In this document: one piece after another, positions 1 through 6,598 of the stretch | Layout: every line of letters starts with the position of its first letter | How positions within the stretch are numbered: position 1 is the stretch's first letter | Assembly: GCA_002391225.1 (NCBI GenBank) | Contig: DGRV01000075.1 | Span: forward strand, 1-16,193 | DNA length: 16,193 nt | Direction: 5' to 3' | From: Christensenella sp. UBA4379 | GTDB taxonomy: Bacteria; Bacillota; Clostridia; Christensenellales; Aristaeellaceae | Position numbers and translations under genes: made by a program | Notes under the pieces: model-generated | Databases searched by the model: none | Seen by the model: the letters and a program-made list of their open reading frames with translations, nothing else | Told to the model about the DNA's origin: nothing

Positions 1-347
1 CTCGCGTCTGCTCCAGGGCTGCCGGCCCGTTCTCGCTGAAAGCATGCCACAGGCCTGTTTTCCGGGCGCTGCGAACCCCGGGCGGCAAATCTGCAAGGTA
101 TGTATTTTTGCTCCCGCAGAAGTGAAGGAGGTTTCACTTCCCAGGGTTTATTCTGCTCCGCAAAAAAACTCCTCGCGGTGTACATGCCACCGCTGCGGAT
201 TACCATCAGGGGGAAGAATCCCCCTGATCACCCCCTCTGCGAAGCAGCGTATCTGCTATCAAAATTGATGGAATAAATAACAGCAAATACAAAATATACA
301 GAAAAAGTAAAAAGATCCTGTATTCTGTGGCGGATAGTTTCTTTTGG
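1..347. other. Left-edge region with hairpins and no convincing gene
   Basis: I see no supported gene here. Three perfect inverted repeats stand out: an 8-bp stem at 119-126/133-140 whose loop is GGAGGT; a 6-bp stem GCGGTG/CACCGC at 175-180/188-193, closed further out by CCGCA/TGCGG (158-162/194-198); and a 9-bp stem ATCAGGGGG/CCCCCTGAT at 205-213/220-228. None is followed by a T-run on either strand, so they are not ordinary terminators. One plus frame is open from 2 to 268 and one minus frame from 133 to the left edge, but neither has a start with a ribosome-binding site. A gene remnant or the 5' end of a gene lying to the left cannot be excluded. The stretch 250-320 turns AT-rich ahead of the next gene. 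Confidence 0.5.
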
Positions 348-356
348 TGCTATGAT
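348..356 (+). promoter_or_regulatory. Putative extended -10 promoter of the caspase-like gene
   Basis: TGCTATGAT is an extended -10 element (TG-N-TATGAT) about 40 bp before the start at 396. The expected -35 position (about 328-333) is a poor match to TTGACA, which fits an extended -10 promoter. The call is from sequence pattern only. Confidence 0.4.
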
Positions 357-395
357 ATATGGAAGAAGAACCGGGAAGGAGGGAGCGGTGTCGGC

Positions 396-1544
396 ATGGT
401 GATGAAGAAGAAGGTTCTGATATGGACGCTGGCGGCGGCCCTCCTTTGCCTGCCCGCATTGGGCGGCGCGGAGGGGTTCACCCTGCCCTCCTCCCTGCAG
501 ACGATCGAGGAAGAGGCCTTTGCCGGGACGGCGATTGAGAGTTTGGAATTCCCGGCCGCGCTGACGGACGTGGGGGACCGGGCCTTTGCCGACATTTCCG
601 CTTTGGAATCGGTTACGATTCCGCCGACGGAGGGGCTGACCATCAGCGACACAGCGTTTGAGGGCAGCGACGTGCTGATCCGCGGGGAAGAGGGCAGCTA
701 TGCCCAGGAATGGGCGGAGCGCAACGGGGTGCCGTTCCTGTCGGTCTCCGACCGGCCCACCGCCCTGGTGATTGGGCAGATGAACTACCAGACATATGAG
801 CCCCTGCCCGGATCCCGGAACGACGCGGTGGCCGTGCGCGGCTTTCTGACCGGCCTTTCCCACCGCTTCAATCCGGTATACGCCGCCAACCTGACCGCGG
901 ACCAGATGAAAAGAGCGGTCCGCAGCGCCTTCAGCGGGGCGAAAACCACCGACGTGTCCCTTCTGTATTACAGCGGCCACGGCCAGTCGGATTATGGCGG
1001 GGCCAACCACGGGGCCCTGGTGGGCGTGGACGGCAGTATGCTTTCTTTCGCCGAGTTGGCGGGCGTCCTGAGCGATGTCCCCGGCCGGGTGATCGTCATT
1101 CTGGACAGCTGCTACAGCGGGGCGGCCATCACCAGTAAGACCACGCTGAGAAGCAGCGGCGACCCGCTGGACGCCTTTTTGAAGGACGCGGTTTCGAGCT
1201 TTTCCGGCTATACCTATTCGCCGGATGGGATCAGGAAACGTTCCGCCGAGCTGGCGGTGCCTAAATTCATCGTGATCGCGGCGGCCCGGTATACCGAGCA
1301 GGCGGGCGAAGGGCCCATCGACGGATACCGCTGCGGTGTGTTTACCTATTCGATGCTCCAGGGGATGGGCTGCGTGTACCCGGCGGGAGCGTACCAGGGT
1401 TCCATGCCGGCGGATAACGGGGACCTGCGGGTGACCCTGAAGGAAATCTACGATTACGCCAGCGCTAAAGCGACCAGCATCTGGAGCCAGCAGCACGCCG
1501 TTTACTACGGCAACGATACCGAAGTCCTGTTCCGAAGGGACTGA
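396..1544 (+). CDS. Secreted LRR-caspase-like cysteine peptidase (clan CD, C14-type)
   Basis: Predicted secreted cysteine peptidase of 382 residues. The ATG at 396 is chosen because AAGGAGGG (376-383) lies 12 nt upstream; the ATG at 402 is an alternative. The longer frame from 327 has no ribosome-binding site. Residues 1 to about 25 form a signal peptide (KKK, hydrophobic core, then LGGA). Residues about 28-115 are a short BspA-like leucine-rich repeat block (IEEEAFAGTAIESLEFP-type units) ending in the usual cap with YAQEWAERNGVPF. Residues about 118-382 are a caspase/metacaspase-like p20 domain with the catalytic His at 195 in YYSGHG and Cys at 239 in LDSCYSG. Family members cleave after basic or acidic residues; the specificity here is unknown. 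There is no sortase motif, so it is probably released or held non-covalently. The gene is monocistronic, with a terminator after it. Its neighbour is a cell-wall adhesin on the same strand, so a joint surface role is possible but unproven. Confidence 0.85.
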   Translation: MVMKKKVLIWTLAAALLCLPALGGAEGFTLPSSLQTIEEEAFAGTAIESLEFPAALTDVGDRAFADISALESVTIPPTEGLTISDTAFEGSDVLIRGEEGSYAQEWAERNGVPFLSVSDRPTALVIGQMNYQTYEPLPGSRNDAVAVRGFLTGLSHRFNPVYAANLTADQMKRAVRSAFSGAKTTDVSLLYYSGHGQSDYGGANHGALVGVDGSMLSFAELAGVLSDVPGRVIVILDSCYSGAAITSKTTLRSSGDPLDAFLKDAVSSFSGYTYSPDGIRKRSAELAVPKFIVIAAARYTEQAGEGPIDGYRCGVFTYSMLQGMGCVYPAGAYQGSMPADNGDLRVTLKEIYDYASAKATSIWSQQHAVYYGNDTEVLFRRD

Positions 1545-1615
1545 AAAAACGAAAAGGCGAGAAAATTCGTAACATCTGAAATAAATCAAGGCGTCATTCA
1601 CAATTGCGCAGAAGG

Positions 1616-1646
1616 CGGCCGTTCCAGGGAGGAACGGCCGTTTTTT
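1616..1646 (+). terminator. Rho-independent terminator after the caspase-like gene
   Basis: Perfect 10-bp stem CGGCCGTTCC (1616-1625) / GGAACGGCCG (1631-1640), loop AGGGA, followed directly by six T (1641-1646). It lies 72 nt after the stop codon. Confidence 0.9.
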
Positions 1647-1784
1647 AAAAAAACACTAAGGAAACAAAAGTTTTTCGGGTAGGGAAGAAAGGGAGACAGT
1701 CCGGAAAGTATTACAAAACCGTTACGCAATTTTAAACAAAAGATAAAATGTCTTAAAATGTGAAGAATAAATGAACAAAAATGT

Positions 1785-1812
1785 TTGCAAATTGATGAAT
1801 TAGGTATATAAT
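1785..1812 (+). promoter_or_regulatory. Promoter of the Cna_B surface protein gene
   Basis: -35 TTGCAA (1785-1790), 16-bp spacer, -10 TATAAT (1807-1812). This predicts a transcript start near 1819 and a 5' leader of about 200 nt. The DNA upstream (about 1650-1800) is clearly AT-rich. AAAATGT occurs three times just before the -35 (1745-1751, 1755-1761, 1778-1784); the first two copies are one helical turn apart and could bind a regulator. Confidence 0.75.
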
Positions 1813-1819
1813 GTTTTTG

Positions 1820-2022
1820 CCGTGGAAAAGAGGCGTTTGTTTCTGTATGTCAAAACCGGCTGGAGTTCCGCCGGGGCTTGCGCCGTTTTTTTCCACCGGA
1901 AAGTGAAGGAAAGCAATCGGTTCTGTGGCAAAGAGACCACGGTCCGTTTTACTGATGATTTTCCATCGGATAGAGTATTCCGCCGGGGCCGCCGGGCCCA
2001 CTACAGAGTAGGGGAAAATGCC
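1820..2022 (+). promoter_or_regulatory. Long structured 5' leader with RBS-covering hairpin
   Basis: About 200 nt of non-coding leader before the adhesin start. Near its 5' end, CCGGC/GCCGG (1856-1860/1870-1874), or alternatively CGGC/GCCG (1857-1860/1882-1885), precedes seven T (1886-1892) and could act as an early terminator. At the 3' end, CCC-a-CTAC (1997-2004) pairs with GTAGGGG (2008-2014) around an AGA loop and buries the only purine-rich ribosome-binding site. The competing stem GGGCC/GGCCC (1986-1990/1995-1999) would capture the same CCC and free the site. It matches no riboswitch class I can recognise. The pairings are read from sequence; the switching is inference. Confidence 0.45.
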
Positions 2023-5000
2023 ATGAAGAAACACTTCAGCCTGATCCTGGTCTTGACCGCTGTGGCGCTGTGCGCCATGTGGACCTGCGGGGGCTTTTTT
2101 GGGAACAACGCTCTGGCCGAGCCGGGGAGCAGTTCCGCCGGCTATACGGTTGATTTCAGCTTCCAGGGCCAGACCTATTCTGTGCGCGGGCAGAGCAGCT
2201 GCGCGCTGGACAGCATTTTCTACCGCCTGGGCATCGAAGGGGACATCGGGGAAGCCCGGCTGGACCTTTCCGCCGGGGAGGACATTGAAGGCGCGCTGGA
2301 CCTGACCAGGGAAGCGGGCGGCTGGTATCTGACCAGCCGGGTGCCCTTTGACAGCGCCTATACCCTGACGGCCGACGTGGCGGGCGAAACGGTGTCCGTC
2401 CGCGTGACGGACTCGAATCCGGAAGCCCAGAACGCAAATCTCCTGAAAAAATACGGCAGAATCCCGGTGACCCTGATCTGGGAGGACAGCGACAACCAGG
2501 ACCGCTCCAGGCCGGCCAGCGTGACGCTGGGCCTGTTTAAGGAAGGAGCGCAGACCAGCGCTTCTCAGCTCACCCTCTCCAAAGAGACGGACGAGGACAA
2601 CTGGACCGACAGCTTCTACGCTCAGACGGAAGATGAAAACGGAAACCCGGTGCCCTACACGGTCAAGGTGATCGGGGTGGCGGATGCGGAAGGAAATACG
2701 CTGAGCGCCTCCGGCGACAGCTTCAACACCGGATTCCAGAATGATTATCAGGTCTCCTGCGTCCTCACGCAGGACCGGGGCCTGGTGGTGACAGCCTCCT
2801 ACGAGCCGGAAAAGACCAGCTATTCCCTGATCAAGGTCTGGCGCGACGACAGCGACCGCGACGGCGTCCGGCCGGAAAGCGCCACCGTACAACTGTACGC
2901 GGATGGAGAACCCTGCGGGGACGCGGCAGTCCTTCAGGGCGGCAGCACGGAGCTTCGCTGGGCCTATACCTTTGAGAACCTGGACCGCTTTAAGGACGGA
3001 AAGGAAATTACTTATACCGTGCGGGAAACCGCGCTGGAGGGCCTGACCTGGCAGGGCGGGGCCGCTGCCGGCTGGTATCAGGGAAACAATCGGGTGTATA
3101 CCTCCTGGTATGACCGGGGCAGCAAGCTGGTGGAGGGTCAGAATCAGATCGTCGACCAGCACGAACCGGAAATCGTGACCGTCGTGGCCGGCAAGCGCTG
3201 GGCGGACAAGGACAACCAGGACGGCGTGCGGCCGACCTCCATCACCTTTACGCTGTACGCGGACGGAAGGATCGTGCCGGAAAACGACAGCTGCGTGACC
3301 ATCACCCTGGACGGCGAGCCGGACACGGGCCTCAAAGCGCTGGACCGCGGTGAAAAGGCGGCCTGGCGGGCCTACTTTACCGACCTGCCCAGGTTCAGGG
3401 ACGGCGGCGTGCCCATCGTCTACACCGTAAAGGAAACCGCGATGAAGACCGGCTCGGACCGCTGGGTCAGCATCGACGGCGGCAAGACCTGGAAGAGCGA
3501 GATTTCCAAGAACCCCTACATTTCCTCCGGCCTGGCTTCTGCGGATAATAATTACCTCATTACCAATTCCCATCAGCCCGGTGACGTGACCGCCGCCGTG
3601 GCCATCCGCTGGGACGACAGCGAGAACGAAGCCGGCAAGCGGCCGGCGGAGCTGGCCATCACCCTGCTGGGCAACGGCGAAGCGGTGGAAAGCTTCACCC
3701 TGAACGAAGAAAACGGCTGGACCGCCGTCCGGGCGGATCTGGAGCCCTTTGACGGCGAAGAAAAGGTCGAGTATACCTGGCAGGCCACCGAGCCGCTCAA
3801 CTACCGGGAGCCGGAGGACAGCCGCACCGTGACGGCGGACCAGAACGGCACCAGGGTCACGACGATCACCTACCGCTACGAATCGGCGACGGTGCAGCCC
3901 TCCGCCGTGGTGGTCTGGGTAGAGGACGGCGCCCCGGCAGGGGTCCGGCCCGACCAGGTGAACGTCCGGCTGCTGGCGGACGGCGAGCTTGTGGAAGAAG
4001 CGGCCCTTTCGGAAGGGGAAGACGGCTGGCGTCACACCTTCAGCGAATTGTCCCGGTATAACGGCGAGGGCGAGCGCGTTGTCTACACTGTTACCGAGGA
4101 CGAGGTGCCCGGCTACCGGACCGAGATCACCGGAGACGCCGATCAGGGCTTTGTCATCACCAACACCTATTATCTCGCCAACGGCAGCGTCCGCCTGAGC
4201 GCGCGGAAGCTGGTATCCGGCGAAGCGCCGACGGAGCGGGACGAGACCTTCTCCTTCGAGCTCTACATCGCCGAGGTGGACGAAGCGGCCATGAAGCTGG
4301 TGAACGCCGGCGAATACCCGATGGCCATGGTCAACAACAGCGGCAGCTCCGTTCTGTTCCCGGAGATCAGCTACGACGTCAGCGAAGCCGGCAGGACCTA
4401 CTGGTTCCTGGCCAGCGAGGTGGTGCCGGAAGGCTCTGTGAACTATGTGTACGACTTTACCCGCTATGTGGCCGGCGTCACCCTGACGGACAACGGGGAC
4501 GGAACCCTGAACACCCAGGTCGCCTGGTACCGGCTGGACGAGGCCACGAAGGCCCTGACGGCCGCCCCCGAAGGCGCGGTCTTCAACAACGAGCGGGAGG
4601 ATCCCGATTCCCTGTCGATCACGATGACGGTGGTCGGCAACAGGACGTCCAGGCACTTTGATTTCAGCCTCATCTTCAAGGATGAAAACGGCCAGCCGCT
4701 GACCGGCGAATATCCCTACCTGATTCAGGACGGCGACGGCAAGGTGCTCGAAGAGGGAACCTTCAACCTGGACAACGGCGCTATTACCCCGAAGGGGACG
4801 GACGGCGGCGTGATCTTCCGCCTGGGTGACGGCGAAATGATCGTCGTCAATTACCTGCCCATCGGCTCCACCTATTCGGTCAAGACCAAGAATACCAAGG
4901 CGTACATCACCTCCACCCAGGAGAACGGCCAGACCAACCAGGTGTCCGGCGACATCGTGGAGGGCGGCGCCCATGTGGACTATATCAACACCGAGATCAC

Positions 5001-5754
5001 CACGGACTTTACCGTAACCAAGAAGTGGGAAGGCGGCGACCCGGGCTGGTCCATCAGCCTGACGCTGGGTACCGTCGACGAAGGTTTCACCGGCCGGGGA
5101 ACCATGACCAACGGTGATTTCATCTCCCTGTACCCGCAGCCCGCTTACACCCGCGAGGGCAACAAGTACATCTTCAAGGACCTGCCCAAGTACGACGAGA
5201 ACGACAACATCATCGTCTATGCGGCCAAGGAAGCGCCCATTGCCAACTACGGCCTGATCAAGTACAGGAGCACGAACAGCAACGTCAGCGCCTACGTCCT
5301 GGATGGCGGCACGATCACCAACTCCAAGTCCGCGACGCTTACGTTCTGGAAGCAGTGGGTGGGATTCGAAAAGGAAGAACTGCCCGCCTCCATTACGGTA
5401 CGCTTGTGGTACCTGGCTGATCCTGAAACCGGTGAATTGGAACAATATGGCGAGGATAGAGAACTTCGCTGCACGAAACCTTATGAAGCGTATCCTCTCT
5501 CTGTGAACCCCGGCAAGGTCTATTATGTAGAAGAGCTTGTGCCGAAGAACTCCAATTATGTGGTATCATATGTGAACGACGCCAAATCTGTGGTGACAAA
5601 GTTCGCAGAGAATGGCGGAACGATCATCAACAAGAAAATCCCCAAGACCGGCGACAACGACCCGGTCGGCCTGTGGACGATGATGGTCCTGACCGGCCTG
5701 ATCGGCCTGACGGCGCTGGCGGTCCTCCGTGCCCGCAGGAAGCAGGAAGGCTGA
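2023..5754 (+). CDS. Cell-wall-anchored Cna_B-repeat surface protein (adhesin/pilin-like)
   Basis: A 1243-residue surface protein. The ATG at 2023 is chosen because MKKHF opens a signal peptide ending at ALA (about residue 32); the frame continues upstream to 1822 without coding character. A non-repeat N-terminal domain (about 33-143) is followed by five Cna_B-type modules (starting near 144, 263, 383, 522 and 624; hallmark RPxSxxxxLxADG). Then come an FctA/Spy0128-like pilin module (about 721-857, with ARKLVSG, FSFELY and FNN), a beta-rich domain (about 862-990) and two more Cna_B-like modules (about 993-1103 and 1104-1205). The C-terminus is a sorting signal: IPKTG (1206-1210), a hydrophobic helix and a RARRK tail, so a sortase should link it to peptidoglycan or build it into a pilus. 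No sortase gene is in the window. Several modules have lost isopeptide residues, and about 5390-5640 has lower GC than the rest. Ligand unknown. Confidence 0.9.
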   Translation: MKKHFSLILVLTAVALCAMWTCGGFFGNNALAEPGSSSAGYTVDFSFQGQTYSVRGQSSCALDSIFYRLGIEGDIGEARLDLSAGEDIEGALDLTREAGGWYLTSRVPFDSAYTLTADVAGETVSVRVTDSNPEAQNANLLKKYGRIPVTLIWEDSDNQDRSRPASVTLGLFKEGAQTSASQLTLSKETDEDNWTDSFYAQTEDENGNPVPYTVKVIGVADAEGNTLSASGDSFNTGFQNDYQVSCVLTQDRGLVVTASYEPEKTSYSLIKVWRDDSDRDGVRPESATVQLYADGEPCGDAAVLQGGSTELRWAYTFENLDRFKDGKEITYTVRETALEGLTWQGGAAAGWYQGNNRVYTSWYDRGSKLVEGQNQIVDQHEPEIVTVVAGKRWADKDNQDGVRPTSITFTLYADGRIVPENDSCVTITLDGEPDTGLKALDRGEKAAWRAYFTDLPRFRDGGVPIVYTVKETAMKTGSDRWVSIDGGKTWKSEISKNPYISSGLASADNNYLITNSHQPGDVTAAVAIRWDDSENEAGKRPAELAITLLGNGEAVESFTLNEENGWTAVRADLEPFDGEEKVEYTWQATEPLNYREPEDSRTVTADQNGTRVTTITYRYESATVQPSAVVVWVEDGAPAGVRPDQVNVRLLADGELVEEAALSEGEDGWRHTFSELSRYNGEGERVVYTVTEDEVPGYRTEITGDADQGFVITNTYYLANGSVRLSARKLVSGEAPTERDETFSFELYIAEVDEAAMKLVNAGEYPMAMVNNSGSSVLFPEISYDVSEAGRTYWFLASEVVPEGSVNYVYDFTRYVAGVTLTDNGDGTLNTQVAWYRLDEATKALTAAPEGAVFNNEREDPDSLSITMTVVGNRTSRHFDFSLIFKDENGQPLTGEYPYLIQDGDGKVLEEGTFNLDNGAITPKGTDGGVIFRLGDGEMIVVNYLPIGSTYSVKTKNTKAYITSTQENGQTNQVSGDIVEGGAHVDYINTEITTDFTVTKKWEGGDPGWSISLTLGTVDEGFTGRGTMTNGDFISLYPQPAYTREGNKYIFKDLPKYDENDNIIVYAAKEAPIANYGLIKYRSTNSNVSAYVLDGGTITNSKSATLTFWKQWVGFEKEELPASITVRLWYLADPETGELEQYGEDRELRCTKPYEAYPLSVNPGKVYYVEELVPKNSNYVVSYVNDAKSVVTKFAENGGTIINKKIPKTGDNDPVGLWTMMVLTGLIGLTALAVLRARRKQEG

Positions 5755-5770
5755 TAAAAGAGCATAACAG

Positions 5771-5808
5771 AAGAACCGGAGCGCTGAAGAAGCGGCTCCG
5801 GTTCTTTT
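5771..5808. terminator. Terminator between the adhesin and toxin-antitoxin genes
   Basis: 12-bp stem AAGAACCGGAGC (5771-5782) / GCTCCGGTTCTT (5795-5806) with a 12-nt loop, ending in TTTT (5805-5808). It lies 16 nt after the adhesin stop and 15 nt beyond the stop of the convergent toxin gene (5824), so it probably serves both, although the minus-strand T-run is poor. Confidence 0.85.
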
Positions 5809-5823
5809 CCTGTGATGATGGGT

Positions 5824-6144
5824 TTATTGATCTGTTCCCAAATGCAGGCAACGCATATAATCGCTACGGCCGAAGAGGACCCGGTCGATCAGGAGAACGT
5901 CATTTTCCAGCCGGTAAAACGCCAGGTATGCTTTGAATACAACAAAATAATACCCGGTGAAGCTGTCCTGATAGTAGAGCGGTGAGCCGGACTTTGGAAA
6001 ATCGGCCTTGTCTTCCACCCGGTCCAGCAGATCGTTTACATATTGTTCGGCGGTTTCAGCGCTTTTGGAGGCTTCATAAACCTCCGCCCACACTCTGTCG
6101 AGGTCCCGGATCGCCTGTCTGGAATAACGAACTTTGTATTTCAT
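5824..6144 (-). CDS. RelE/ParE-family toxin
   Basis: A 106-residue protein with the RelE/ParE fold pattern: an N-terminal strand (MKYKVRYSRQAIRDLDRV), a helical hairpin through about residue 50, and the C-terminal strand set YYFVVFKAYLAFYRL ... VLLIDRVLFGRSDYMRCL. The GRSDYMR end is typical of the Clostridia/Bacillota branch paired with Phd/YefM antitoxins. Members of this superfamily are either ribosome-dependent mRNA endonucleases (RelE/YoeB) or gyrase inhibitors (ParE); sequence alone does not settle which applies here. Its ATG overlaps the antitoxin stop by 4 nt (ATGA), so the two are translationally coupled, antitoxin first. It is convergent with the adhesin gene, with a terminator between them. 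The module is short and complete, with no sign of decay. Confidence 0.88.
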   Translation of the reverse strand: MKYKVRYSRQAIRDLDRVWAEVYEASKSAETAEQYVNDLLDRVEDKADFPKSGSPLYYQDSFTGYYFVVFKAYLAFYRLENDVLLIDRVLFGRSDYMRCLHLGTDQ

Positions 6145-6404
6145 GGCCGTTTCCTGTGAAAGTATGCCCGGACGTCATCGGAAGAGACGTATCCTTCCTC
6201 TTCCCCGGAGCGTCTGCCTTCATTCAGTTCGCACATCAAGCGGAGCATCGCTTTTGTTTTTTCAAATTCTTCATCTTCCGAAATGTCGCGGATGGTGTAC
6301 CTGCCTCTGCCGTTCACCGTCAGATAAACGGGGGAACCGACGGAGACCTTTTCGAGTACCGTGTTATAATTCCGCAAATCTGATACCGGGGCGATGTTGG
6401 CCAT
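6141..6404 (-). CDS. Phd/YefM-family antitoxin
   Basis: An 87-residue antitoxin. The start at 6404 is chosen because MANIAPVSDLRNYNTVLEKV is the family N-terminus and AAAGGATGG lies just upstream on the minus strand; the 40 residues before it in the open frame are Cys/Arg-rich and fall over the promoter. The N-terminal part (about 1-50, with VYLTVNGRGRY) is the Phd/YefM DNA-binding dimer fold. The acidic C-terminal part (EDEEFEKTK ... DDVRAYFHRK) is the usual toxin-wrapping tail. It should neutralise the downstream toxin and repress its own promoter, alone and more strongly as a complex with the toxin. The gene overlaps the toxin start by 4 nt. Confidence 0.88.
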   Translation of the reverse strand: MANIAPVSDLRNYNTVLEKVSVGSPVYLTVNGRGRYTIRDISEDEEFEKTKAMLRLMCELNEGRRSGEEEGYVSSDDVRAYFHRKRP

Positions 6405-6442
6405 GGCTGGTCCATCCTTTCGTCTTCGTTTTAGACAGGAAC

Positions 6443-6471
6443 AGCATAGCAGAAAAAGATGATTGGCGCAA
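6443..6471 (-). promoter_or_regulatory. Promoter of the toxin-antitoxin operon
   Basis: On the minus strand, -35 TTGCGC (6471-6466), 17-bp spacer, -10 TATGCT (6448-6443), also preceded by TGC as an extended -10. The start of transcription falls near 6436, about 32 nt before the antitoxin ATG. It faces the ABC transporter promoter, which has the same -35 hexamer. Confidence 0.75.
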
Positions 6472-6478
6472 GATGCTG

Positions 6479-6498
6479 CGTAAAATGTTTCGTAAAAT
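6479..6498. promoter_or_regulatory. Direct repeat CGTAAAAT x2 between divergent promoters
   Basis: CGTAAAAT occurs at 6479-6486 and again at 6491-6498 (12-bp period), between the -35 boxes of the toxin-antitoxin and ABC transporter promoters. This is a plausible operator for the antitoxin, though Phd/YefM operators are more often palindromic. Function is inferred from position. Confidence 0.35.
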
Positions 6499-6532
6499 TT
6501 ATCCCGGCCGATCCTGCTTTTCAAAATTTTTC

Positions 6533-6561
6533 TTGCGCAAAGGCCCTGTTTTCGATATAAT
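6533..6561 (+). promoter_or_regulatory. Promoter of the ABC exporter gene
   Basis: -35 TTGCGC (6533-6538), 17-bp spacer, -10 TATAAT (6556-6561), 37 nt before the ATG at 6599. The -35 sits inside the perfect palindrome TTGCGCAA (6533-6540). Confidence 0.8.
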
Positions 6562-6598
6562 GCTGAAAATTCTACCCAAAGGACGGGAGGTCGGGCGT

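Noticed and set aside
2..133. Minus-strand frame open to the left edge
   Set aside because: Translation looks mildly protein-like but there is no credible start after the stop at 134-136; it could be a remnant, too short to call.
44..268. Plus-strand frame at the left edge with several Cys residues
   Set aside because: No RBS and no recognised motif, and it runs through hairpins; left as undecided non-coding sequence.
1820..2022. Known riboswitch in the adhesin leader (c-di-GMP, cobalamin and others considered)
   Set aside because: None of the conserved core sequences of those classes is present.
1753..5445. Very long minus-strand reading frame opposite the Cna_B gene
   Set aside because: A shadow caused by GC-rich codon bias on the opposite strand; the plus frame has a signal peptide, domains and a sorting signal.
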